From Spizellomyces punctatus DAOM BR117 (Eukaryota; Chytridiomycota; Chytridiomycetes; Spizellomycetales; Spizellomycetaceae): a DNA stretch of 51,303 nt. Positions 26,143 through 37,286 of this stretch are shown one piece after another. The DNA is taken from positions 512,310 to 563,612 of the forward strand of contig NW_015971544.1 of assembly GCF_000182565.1 (NCBI RefSeq). Reading direction: 5' to 3'. The notes under the pieces are model-generated. The model was not told where the DNA came from and did no database searches. It saw only the letters and a program-made list of their open reading frames with translations. The position numbers and the translations under genes are program-made. Within the stretch, counting starts at the first letter, position 1, and each line of letters opens with the position of its first letter.

Positions 26143-27536
26143 ATAGGCCTCCCTACCTGGACTTTCGGCAGAAGGTATTGTGTAAATAATACTGCAGTGA
26201 TGACAACAACAGCGCTGTTAATAGGGGTAGCTCTACATTGACGGATAGGAGAAAGCTCTGCACCGTGGTGGGTAGCCTCTAGTTGAGCTCACAATGGGGT
26301 TGAATATATCTTATAGTGTAGAGGTGACAGAAACTGGCACTAGCTACTACACCAGGGAATAAACCGGCGACAACCGGTTCGGAAAAGCTAACTAACTAAG
26401 CTACTACTAGGCAATTATACACGCAATACGTAACGGTTGGTTTTAACCGGATAACTGCCCACCACCACACGCGGTCGCCTTGATCCAGAACTCTTGATGG
26501 CATTGAAGCCAGACTCTTGCATCCAGGAGCGAATCGACTGGGCAGCGTCACAAGCTGGAGGATTTTCAGTGACAAGGCTTGGAGACTAAAACTGCATGTC
26601 AGAAGATGACCTGATGACAAGAAATGCAAGAAATGCCATCGATACATACCAACCAAGCTCAACTAATGTGGCAGCATAATAGTAGGTTTTGTTATCGGAT
26701 CCGATTGGTTGCCACTGGTTCTGATCACGGTTGCTGTCGGGCGGTCGAGGTCTTCGGCACCACCACATCTGCATGCTCATGGGTGACCGAGTTGCAATGA
26801 GGTTGCAATGTGGGTCGCAATGAGCATTTGTGCAGATGGAGAGTCAAGGATGGGTAAAGAGGAAAGAGGGAAGAGGCAGCAAAAGGCCCCCTTTTATAGA
26901 CCTTCGGCATGCGCCTCACCGCAGTTTAAAAAAAAAACATTACATGCATGCCACACTGCAGTTTGGAGAACATTAGCATGCATCCTTACCGCTTTGAGCG
27001 ATAGATGGGGGTGCTGATTATGCGATATGATTAACCAGATTATCCGGATAATAATGGGTCTTAGTGCCATTTTCACCCGCGCAAAAGGCCATATTTACAT
27101 GAAAAAGGTTTGTGTGAATACACAATGAATTGTGGTGTGCTACGATTGTGAGAGCCTGAACAAAGAACTGGAGCAGTGTATTCTCTTGTCATCAGATTTA
27201 GACATAGGCCAACTGTCCAATTTCGCCTCGGGTATCAACAAGTTTATATTCCGTTGCAGATCCACTTCTATTTACACCTTTTACAAGGAAGGCACGGAAC
27301 AAAACGTATACAGGTGAATGAATATGATGTGTAAGACTTTAACGCTCGCAAACCCCATGGTCTTGTCCAGACAACTGCGGGCGCACTGCTGGAGATTAAT
27401 CAAGGAACAACCGTGCTCGTCGCACGGAAATTCTCCACAGGTGTAGTGCCACCAATGGTATTACCATCGCTCATAAGAGCGAGTCCTATCCGGAAAGCAG
27501 GCAAACTTGGTCCATATATACGCCGGCACACAACAC
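26143..27536. other. intergenic, no supported gene
   Basis: About 1.4 kb between the Pik1 5' end and the CDK stop. Short minus-strand frames (26396-26919, up to 88 codons) can be strung together but show no domain. A perfect 14-bp palindrome lies at 27039-27052 and an A-run at 26930-26938. No tRNA seen. Confidence 0.45.
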
Positions 27537-30500
27537 TCAGTCCAACTTGTTTACGTGTATTCCTCCCCGTGTATAGGGATGGTCCAACGACCAAATATTG
27601 CACCGCGAGATACTGACCAGACGATGCGTCGAGTTATTGAACGGAACGGGTTGATCTCCTCCTTCCATACCTGCGCAATCCACACCATCTGCTGGTAAAG
27701 GGATAGAAATTGGGGTAGTTGTCAATGTCCTCAAGGTCTCAAAAAACTGCGCGGCGTCATCGGCAAATCTCGAACAATAGACGTGGTCCAGCCGACGAAA
27801 CCGTTCACTCACGGACCACGTCTCTACTGGAAAATCCGGTAATAAGCTTTTCAAAACATCTGGGCTCTTGGTCTCGCCGTTGGAAATCTCCTCTCCAGGT
27901 ATAGGAATCATCGTAATTTGCTGACCACGGACGGGTATTTTGCCTCCGGCAGATGGAGACTCTACAATGGGGAGTACGGCGGTCTGCCTTGTAGTAGAGG
28001 CATCCTTTATAGCTGCAGCTGCGATTAGAACCTCGCAAGTACTGCCGCGGACTACCTCACCGCCCCCCACCCCTTCCCCCTGTTGATTACAGGGAAAAGA
28101 CATGTTTTGTTCGACCAGTTGCCCAGCGTCATCCTTAACATTGGTAGACTGGTGAGATCTTGGCACTAATTTGGTCATCGCCAGTCCATCGCTTACATCG
28201 AGGGAGCCGTCCACCTTTTCCACCGGTATCTTCACACTAGCATTTGAGCATCTCCGTTTGCTGCTTCGCTCCTCTCCGGGCTGTTCACTTGAATCCCGCT
28301 GCCGTTTATATGAACTGCTGGTCATTTCATTTACATTAGGTTCCATAGCCAATTCGGCCGTCAACGACAGTTTCGACTCTTTCTCAAAAGTAGAGTAGCT
28401 TGCAGCACTTGAAAATGAATCTCTGCGACTGTCCCCGCGACTTTGACTGCCGACTCCGGGTGACCGGCTCCGGCTCCGACGTGCTGCGTGCTGATAGCGG
28501 CGGTCGTGTGAACGGTCACGAGAACCACTACGGCTGCGAGAACCTTCCCGAGACCTCGCGCGTCTGGCCCGGTCTCTATATGTATAGGAATTGCGCTCCC
28601 TGGATCGACTGTGCTCATAGCTATGGCGACGCCGAGTTCTGCTCCAACTTCTGTCTCTACTATGGTCGCGCCTATCACCCCGTCTCCGGTCCCGATCGCG
28701 CCCGCGGTCTCTTTCCCAGTCTTTCCTACGGTCGTGGACCTTCCCTTGTCCCTTGTCGGCGTCGTAATGAGTGTCACCGTCCGCGCTGTGCCGCTCGGCG
28801 TCGGCAATGCCAATCAACTCACGGGAAGGTTCCATTTTTCTCACTGTTTCACCAACGGCATCGGACGAACGCCTCACGCGGCTCCTATCCCCGTACCCGT
28901 ACATATCGTTGGATTGTGCGGCATTTTCAGTTGCTAGTACCTCACGAATACTGTAAGGCTCCTTGAAAACAGCTTGTATCAGGACGTCATGGGAGCGGAC
29001 ATCTCGATCGCTCACTGATGATATATCAGAATAATGCGACCGCTTCATCGACAAGCCACTAAGGCCCACCGTGTGCGCTACATCGGATCCAATCTCAGAG
29101 TGCGTCTGGGTATCATCTGTGTGGCTGCGATTCGCTGTTGAGTCGACGGGCCCGGGTATAGGACGTCTGTCCCCCTTAAAGGTTTCCTGGGATTTGCGCA
29201 AAAATCTGCCCGATGAGACAATGCTGCTTTCAGTACTACCGATGTCATTCTCATCTCTACGCCTCAATCGATCGGAGCCGGGTGCTTCTGGATCGGGAGG
29301 TTGAGATGCATCATGGCGGCTTGAAACATCGCTCCAAGCTGGAACAGAGGTCGACTGTCCTGGGTGCCGGGCGTCCCCATTGACTCCTCTAGAAGAACGC
29401 GCATATAGCGGTGACTCTCGCGGAGGGGCCCAGTAGGTTCGTTGGCGGTCTCCGTGAGCTCCATATGGGTGGTACTTCTCAAAATTGTCATATGCCCGAC
29501 GTGGTGTGTTGTACCGGACGTCATGTCCGGGATGAGCCCGCCCGTCGCCAAAGTGTGGTGCAGTCCACGAATGATTCGAATAGTGTCGTCGGTCAAACTC
29601 ATGGAGGGGTACCCACCTGTCTTGGTCCCAAAGACTATCAGATATAGGGTCCCACCAAGTTTGACGTGGTTCATCCCAGACACTCCGGTCGTCTGCAGCT
29701 CCTACGTCGGCGGAGGAAGGGTCACGTCCTGTCACAGCCGCTGAGGACTGGGAATCTTGTGTAGAGTCCATTCCGGATTTTGAAGCGGTTGGTGCCGACT
29801 TTGCACCGGTCACAAGAAAATTGGTCTCCGACTTTCTACCTCCTTTTTGCTGCTTTATTCTCTCCTTGCATTCATATTCATGCCATGATCCTTCTACGAC
29901 TGGTAAACTATAGAGAATACTCAGCATACCCGATAGAACATAAAATACCAAGATAACTCACTCCTTTGGAAGGCATGGGGTCGGTGTCTCTGTTTTGAAG
30001 AATGGATGATCCAACGCCTCCTTCGCGCTCGGTCTCTGCGATGGATCATAGGAGAGAAGGCGGGAGATGAGATCCACAGCCATTGGTGTAACCGGAGTGA
30101 CGGCTCTAACAGACATTATGAACTGTTAGCGACCAGTAACATCGCTGACAATGTGTTCAGCCTACTTTTCATTCAGATAGGTTTCCAGCCGCCTTGGATA
30201 CTTTTGCTTTGGTTTCAACCACATCTTGGACCAACTGTGGTCCATTTTGCGATAAAGCTGCCAGTTCTCGTCCGTAGGATGACCACAAATGCTGAAGATG
30301 CGTTTCACTTGTTCGGTGTCCCGGCCCCGAGAGGTGTGGAAGATGGGATACTTTATAAACATCTCTGCAAGAATGCACCTATCGAGTGAAGAATAACTTG
30401 GTAATTAGTGCACGCCCAAGATCTTTCAGAAAGAATCATACATACCCCGCACCCCACATATCAATTTCATATCCATAGTGCAACTGGCCGAGTAGCACCT

Positions 30501-32640
30501 CAAGAGGTCGATACCAGACGGTACACACGCGATTAGTATATCCTTTTTCATCATAAACATCCTTCTCCCTGGCAAAGCCAAAGTCCGCAATTTTCAACTC
30601 TCCGCGATTATTCAACAGAAGATTCCCCACTGACGATACAAAAATGAATGCAAAGAGAATAAGGCAGCCGAGTTGAGAACAATATCGTCTTCTGCGAGAC
30701 TAGCGAAAACTAACCTTTCAGGTCCCGGTGCATGACGCCTTTAGAATGCATATAATGCATTCCTTCGAACATTTGCTTTGCTATGCATTTCAAATGATTG
30801 AGTTTATACAGTTGCTTGTCGGGATGGTGCTGCATAAGGCCAGCAAGGTCATGATCCATGTATTCCAGAATCATATACTCATGCACCTCCTGTCCGAATG
30901 CTTGTGCTGTAATAATCGGATTACTAAGACAATCTACCGTGTTGGCGACTAGAGAGCTTGTCCTTGATGCGATCCTCACTTACGCTTATCATATGATACC
31001 ATCCCAATACATTGGAGGATATTCCGGTGTCGATATTTCATGAGAAACCGAAACTCTCGCATGTTGGGCACAGTGAACTTGCGGACGGGATGAGTTTTGA
31101 TAAGCATATTGAGGAACAAAAGGACAGTTGCTCCGATCAGACTCACGATATTATTCTTTCCTTTCTTGTCGATAATTTGTTTAAGTGCCACAATTTGACC
31201 GTTATGTTTGATTCGTGCCTTGAATACAGTGCTGCAAATTGTATGTGCAATTTTTGGGGCGTCAAGCGGATGAATGGATCCAAGTTCGGACAATAACCAA
31301 CATACCCAAAAGTCCCCTGGCCAATCTGCTCCAGGTTTTGAAAATGTGCTTCAATGCTTCGGTAAATTTTGAATTTGTCGAATTTAGGAGGGCTTTTCAA
31401 ATCCCTCGGGACGGCATTTGGCTGTCTCTCTTTGACCACTGCCGCGTTAACCTTGCGTAGCTCCTTTCCTGCCGATGAACGACCAGTAAGTAGGGTAGTC
31501 TGTGTGGATACCAGTAGGTCATGCTCCGGAGATTGGCGAGAAATAGAGGCCGCTTCCGATGTGGCACCATGTTGCGCTACAGACCCAGGCGACTTTTTTT
31601 CTTCAAAAGATCTCTTCCTGATGGCCTGACTCCTGAGTCTCTCGTGCTTCCCGCCCGGATGAGTAGACTCAATTTGTGTATTGGACGAAACAGATTGGCG
31701 AGCAGATGGTAATGAATCGGCCATTCCAATGATTGGCCCATTCGCAGATGGTGATGGTCGCGGCGGCTCTACATCCTCATGAGGAGCCAGCTGATCGTCG
31801 TAATGTGACAATAACACCCCTGATAGAGGGACGCTCGCTCCTGATTCAGTATTGCTCTCCCGTTTTGAGGTTTCCAACCCTGATGACCGCGATACCCTTC
31901 CTGATCCTGCTACGGAGGACAGAAATGGGGTACTCTTGGCGCCCATTTTTGGCTGGCTATCGCCTGAGCGCGATGTCTCTGCTTCCAATTGTGACAAAGT
32001 AATCCTCTTGTGAGCTCGACTCCGTCCAGGCGTTGCACCGATTGCAAAAGAGAGCTTCTTTGATTTCTCCGTGGCCTTCACGTTAGTCTCGGAGACATTT
32101 TTGGCGCTGCCCAACGGCTGTTTCACTGTGGGGCGAGGGCTTGTTGAGTTGGGATCTACATCCATATTCTGGATATCGTCATAATGAGTGACATGCACTG
32201 GCAGCACATGATCGGGAGTGTCGCTGCTTTTGAACTCTAATCCATTTGCTGTTTTAATTGATGGATTGTTGAAGAATAATCACGAAAAAACAAAATGCAG
32301 CAGGCATAGTGAACGAACCAGCCTCCTTCTCTTGGCCCGAAACCATTATGATTTGATTTGTGGCTCGCTGTTGTGACTGAGACGATTGGAGAGGAATTGT
32401 CCCTTCAACGAGACACGATCCGCTCCGTCCTTCTTCGTCCATTGGGAGATCCTGCACAGATGTATCACTTCCATTTGGATCCCGGGAGTGCAGAGTACGA
32501 GTACTCCTTTCCAAGCCCTTCAGTCCTTCGGCATTCGCAACTTCGGGCGCTGTAGGCTGTACAGGATGAGGAGTAGGGTGCTCAAAATGAATTTCTGCAG
32601 GGACCAGTGTCTCAAGGTCTTCGGGATAGACGCCTGCCAT
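27537..32640 (-). CDS. CTK1: Ctk1/CDK12-like kinase with C-terminal RS domain
   Basis: Cyclin-dependent kinase expected to phosphorylate the RNA polymerase II CTD (Ser2) with a cyclin K/Ctk2 partner. The start ATG is at 32640 ([14 protein letters not shown]). A disordered N-terminal region of over 400 residues precedes the kinase. Kinase blocks are [32 protein letters not shown], a diverged cyclin-binding helix FTVPNMREF, and [17 protein letters not shown]. Next come GVMHRDLK joined to [31 protein letters not shown] (with the T-loop Thr), [12 protein letters not shown] and [20 protein letters not shown]. The linker [12 protein letters not shown] is typical of Ctk1 tails and ties the kinase to the last exon. 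That exon, about 800 codons, contains an Arg/Ser domain ([50 protein letters not shown]). TGA at 27537. Confidence 0.85.
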
Positions 32641-33030
32641 AATGAGCACACTAAAAATAATAAAGCTCTCTGCCTCAGTATCGTCCTAAACTGTCCAGAG
32701 AAGTAGAGCTCTGCAGGAACTTTGCCCCTACCTCGCAAGACAACAGAACTTATAGCCCTAGATAAGAGCGAAATCCGACGACGTCCAATAAGGCAAGTAA
32801 GGTAACATCTACTTCGTTCCCATGGAATCGATGACGAGTTCTGATTGGTGAAGCGTCCAGTGCGTGGACAGCGATGCCAGTGTGCAAAAGTAAACCTGTC
32901 AGATGGTGAGCGTCAAGGACGTGTCACATGAGATGCGGCGCAGTGGTGACTAAGCACCTAAGCGTTTTCTCCCTCATATGAAGAGTTACGTTGCAGAGAT
33001 CTTGGACAAGGCCAAGTCATTTTTTGCACA
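32641..33030. promoter_or_regulatory. divergent promoter region, CDK / eIF3k
   Basis: About 390 bp between two start codons on opposite strands. It must hold both promoters. No TATA or known binding site is clear; an ATTGG (reverse CCAAT) occurs in GAGTTCTGATTGG near 32835-32847. Confidence 0.4.
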
Positions 33031-33915
33031 ATGCCGTCCGTAGAAGAGGAACAATATGAGGCTCCTGGATCTCCCGTACCGAATGGCTTTGGGATACCCT
33101 CACCTGCCGCCCCTTGCCCACCTAACCGACCAGAGGATGTGAGTTATCATTGATTTGTTTTTGCGGATAGTAAGCAGATCCGCTGACAGCCCAGACAGAT
33201 TCATCGCATAGTCGAAACAGTAGATAGGTACGACCTTTTATGACTTTCTTGGTGTCATTACGCAGCTGAGATATGCTGACCTGAGAAACTTTCTAGATAC
33301 AATCCGCAAAATATCCCCGTTCTGGAAAGTTATGTGGAGGAGCAAATGGAACGTGACGTTTACGACCGCGATGCGTGCCTCGCTGTTTTGAAACTTTACC
33401 AGTTCAATCCAACATTCAACAACATCGAAGTAGTGACCAACATTCTTGGTCTTGCACTTGGCGCTCTGCCCGACCCAGACTTCAACTTATGTCTTTACAT
33501 GCTGAACGAAGATATACTCACCGACAATAGCGTAGAAAAACTTATACACTTGCATCATTTGTTGGAGCAAGCAAAGTTCCAAGAGTTTTGGGCGTATCTA
33601 AACACAACGGAAGGCGCGCGAGACCTAGTGGCAAAGTACTTACATTTCGATCGAAGGATTCGAGAGTATGCATCTGTCACTGTTGGGATTGCCTACCAAG
33701 CGATTGAGAAAGAAAGGCTCGGCGAATATCTGGCGTTGGAAGGAGTGGATCTTGACCAATGGATTGCGGAAAAGGGATGGAATGTGGACAAAGACTCGAA
33801 GCTTGTCAACCTACCAATCAGCAAGGAGAACCAAGCGAGACCAGTGATTGTGCAGGAGAGTATCAAGTTCGAACAGCTTACCAAGATTATCGGCTATGGG
33901 CGACTCACGCAATAG
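33031..33915 (+). CDS. translation initiation factor eIF3 subunit k
   Basis: Small PCI-domain subunit of eIF3, found in metazoa and many fungi but absent from budding yeast. Exon 1 (33031-33138) encodes a Pro-rich N-terminus (MPSVEEEQYEAPGSPVP). Exon 2 is short (HRIVETVDR). Exon 3 from about 33298 encodes YNPQNIPVLESYVEEQMERD, then DACLAVLKLYQFNPTFNN, LALGALPDPDFNLCLYML, LIHLHHLLEQAKFQEFWAYL, RIREYASVTVGIAYQAIEKE and ESIKFEQLTKIIGYGRLTQ. These match the HAM and winged-helix parts of eIF3k. Length about 245 residues, slightly longer than animal eIF3k because of the N-terminal extension. TAG at 33915; converges on the CHZ gene. Confidence 0.9.
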
Positions 33916-34171
33916 GGTGGCAGCCCTGTCTGAAGTGCATTTGTATAGACCCCTTTTCAATAGTCTATGTATAGTAGGGTAGCGAGGCTGACGACACTAA
34001 ATTCCGGGACAGCACGTAAAGCAGTTGCTAAAGGAGCTTCACAAGCACGGGCCTGACTTTGAAAACAAGAATGTTTCTGGCGGGGAATCAGGCAAACCAT
34101 TACATCTTGTTAGAGCAGGAAAGCGTAACTACAGTCATTGCACATCGCGTAAAGTCGCAGAGAAAAAGGTC

Positions 34172-34982
34172 CTAATCTTCGTCTTCCTCGTCATCGGGGC
34201 CAAACTGCGTGTAATCGATCTTCTTCCCGCGAGTACGACGGCCACCTTGTATAATGTTGCTGGTGTCCAGGAAGTCCATTTCGGCCCCTGCGGCGACTGT
34301 GATTAAAAAAAAAACCAACAACAGAAAGCCATAATGGTGCCCCTTGCAGTACATACCTAGATCGTCGTCACTCTCATCATTACCAACATCCCCCTCGTCA
34401 TCGTTGTCAGCCTTCTTCTTTTTTTTGGGCGGTTCCTTAGATCTTCGGCTTGGCAATGAGCCCTTTTCCTTCATTTTTGTGACGCTTTTCTTTTTAGGAC
34501 GTGTCTCCATTTCCTCTTCGCTGGTATCTTCAGATTGTTCGGATCCAGATCCTTCCTCTGCACACCGACAAACTTGCATAAGACCTCGTCTCATATACAA
34601 TGGAGCTGTCATTGAGCAGGATACTCACGCTCAATATCTTCATCGTCTACAATAAATCCGTCACCTTGGTCATATTCGTCGAGGTTCTTGCGTTTGCTTA
34701 GTTCTCTCTCCTTCTTCTCGAATTCCTCCTCCCGTAATGTTGCTGTTTTCTCGGACCCCCGAGAGATTTTTGTTTGCGGTTTTGATGCCACAGAAGACTT
34801 CGGCTTTGACTTCCTTTACACGTGAAGCAGGCGCCAAGTAAAATGAGATCAAACGGTCGGTTAAGTGTGGCAATTTGGATTTCGAGATCTAGTTCAATCG
34901 CGCCTTACGTGCTGACTTCATCCTCAGCTTCAGCCTTGCGCTTCGCTGCAAGAGCAGCGAGCTTGCTCTTATTATCTGTCAT
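34172..34982 (-). CDS. CHZ-domain histone chaperone (Chz1-like)
   Basis: Predicted H2A.Z-H2B chaperone. The start ATG is at 34982 (MTDNKSKLAALAAKRKAEAE). The middle exon has VASKPQTKISRGSEKTATLR and KNLDEYDQGDGFIVDDEDIE. The next exon alternates acidic and basic segments (SGSEQSEDTSEEEMETRPKK, SKEPPKKKKKADNDDEG). After a GTATGT intron, the final exon gives EMDFLDTSNIIQGGRRTRGK and KIDYTQFGPDDEEDED. The IIxGGRRTRGKxIDY core is the CHZ motif. Introns are short with GT-AG ends. Total about 170-190 residues, within the range of Chz1 proteins. The start lies 145 bp from the divergent thiamine gene. I am confident of the motif and less so of the functional equivalence. Confidence 0.7.
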
Positions 34983-35127
34983 CTTGGCTGGTCGTGGTGG
35001 TTAGATTGGGGGTGATGTCCGAGGGATGCAAACCCCCCTTCAAGAGCAAATGGCGCACGTGATCTGACAGTCCACAGCAATCCCAACCCGAACTGCCTGT
35101 GGGGAATGCCGTTCACTCAAGTACGAT

Positions 35128-37122
35128 ATGCTCTCCGCACGGCAAAACGTGCCAAAGGCGCTAACCGTAGCTGGTTCAGATTCCGGCGGAGGTGCCGGAA
35201 TTCAAGCCGATCTTAAGACTTTCAACACCTTATCAGTGTATGGTGCTTCCGTTTTAACTGCCATCACAGCACAAAATACAGTTGGAGTACAAGGAATATA
35301 TGCTCTTCCTGTCGACTTTGTGGAGCAGCAAATGGAAAGTGTCTTGGACGACATAACGTTCGACGCAGTCAAGACCGGTACGTATGTTGAATTTATGGAT
35401 AACTGGGGAACGAGGTTTAAACATGGGCTTCCCGAGATGTCCAGGAATGCTGCTGAACGCTGAGATCATCGAAAATGTTTCCAGACTGTTTAAATCCCGT
35501 TCCATAAATCATCTGGTTGTTGACCCTGTAATGGTCTCTACATCCGGTTCTCGCCTCCTTGCCGAAAATGCTATATTTGCGCTTCGCAAGCATCTCCTGC
35601 CCCTCGCTGAAATTGTAACTCCGAATATTTCGGAAGCTGAGGTTCTAGCCGAAATGAAGATAAAATCTCTTATGGATGCGCGTGACGCCGCAAGGAAGCT
35701 GCATACTTTAGGATGTAAAAATGTGCTGGTGAAAGGGGGCCATATGCCGGTTGATGGCAGAGGCAACCCTGTCGATGTTCAGCTGGCTGATGGAAATTCA
35801 TGGGTAGTGGACACTCTCTTCGATGGTGACGAATTTGTGGAATTCCGAAATCGGTTTGTCGCGACCGAAAACACTCATGGAACTGGCTGCACATTGTCTG
35901 CAGCCATCACGGCGGGGCTGGCAAAGGGACTCAAAGGTGAGATGGCCATTGTGAACGCGTCGAATGATACACCGCTTCTCATACAGGGACTTTCCGTTCC
36001 GTTTAAGTGAGAGACTCCGTGGAGAAAGCGATGCTCTGTGTTTCTAAAGGTCTTGCGTCCAGTTTCTCCATCGGGAAGGGGGGTGGGCCTCTCAATCACT
36101 TTCCACCTGTGATGAATCTCTCAAGTGAACCATCTTACCGCGGTGGAAGCTTTGTTCAACTCCTCAAATCTGCTTACCCACAAGAATGGAGTGATTATGT
36201 CAACCATGAATTTGTTAGAAAGCTGGCGGATGGGAGTCTTCCAATCGAATGCTTCAAGCACTACATAAGGCAAGACTACATCTTCCTTCGACACTATGCT
36301 CGTGCCAATGCGCTGGCGAGCTACCGTGAGCATGACATGGACGACATTATCAAAGCCGCTCAAATAGTAACCTATATTGGAATGGAATGTCAAATGCATG
36401 TGAAGGTAAAGAGTATCAGGATACCCGAAATATTACTCATTGTCTAAAGCCGCTTAGTACTGTGCGGATTGGGGTATATCTGTAGATGACCTTGAGGCTA
36501 CCCGGGAAGCGACGCCAAATTTGGCATATACGCGATATGTACTGGATAGAGGTAAGCGGCCTGTGGTATGGGCCGTTATGGACCAACTCTCCAGAGTAAA
36601 CAATCAATTCTCTGCACAGGAATGAGCGGCGATCGATTAGACTTGCGGGTCGCACTTGCGCCTTGCTTATTGGGTTACGGTGAGGTTGGCGTCCGTTTGG
36701 CGAATGACCCAGCGACAAAACGAGGTGGGTGTGAAGACTTGGCTCCTAGGACCACATACATCTGATGACTATGTCTCTAGAGGGCAATCCATACTGGACG
36801 TGGATTCAAAATTACGCTAAAGATGAGTTCCAGGCTGCTGTTCGGGAAGGAGAAGGTGAGTGATACGCTGTGATGTTAATCAGTGCCGTACACAAGTGCT
36901 GTAATTGTTCTAACTGACAAATTCAGAACTACTGGAAAAGTTGTTTGATGATATGGTCCCACCTACAAATCATCGACGCATCAAGCAGCTCTGCGACACA
37001 TTCCGCCAAGCAACCATTTTGGAGAGAAACTTTTGGGAAAGTACGTGCTTTGCTTTAAAATATGGTCTATGGGCTTCTTGCTGAATTGATTCGTTATAGT
37101 GGGCCTGTCTCTGGTTCCGTAA
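35128..37122 (+). CDS. THI20: HMP-P kinase / TenA thiaminase-like bifunctional enzyme (Thi20-type)
   Basis: Thiamine synthesis and salvage: phosphorylates hydroxymethylpyrimidine and HMP-phosphate, and a TenA domain acts on pyrimidine breakdown products. Exon 1 is 35128-35377 ([40 protein letters not shown]). Exon 2 is 35445-35936 ([59 protein letters not shown]). Exon 3 is 36008-36405 ([10 protein letters not shown], then Ten[41 protein letters not shown]). Later exons give [51 protein letters not shown] and [17 protein letters not shown] with TAA at 37122. Exon 2 ends at an AAAG|GTGAGA donor, which keeps the frame in phase. Domain order matches yeast Thi20/21. Confidence 0.92.
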
Positions 37123-37286
37123 ACACTTTAGCATAGAATAGTTACGATGTTGGTTATTTAGAAGTCGGCATCGGAGGTAGAAACCAACCCAATTGATGGT
37201 CCAAAAGAGATGGGCCTACGAGCAGTCCTCGACAGATAGCATTTAATTTTTTTCACGGTTAAAGCATTCGCAACAGAACAATGAAA

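Noticed and set aside
26396-26919. Possible small minus-strand spliced gene
   Set aside because: Could be joined over a GTATGT...CAG intron, but the product has no domain and the flanks look like unconstrained sequence.
28361-29744. Long ORFs on the other frames of the CDK tail
   Set aside because: They mirror the repetitive Arg/Ser coding of the kinase tail and are composition artefacts.
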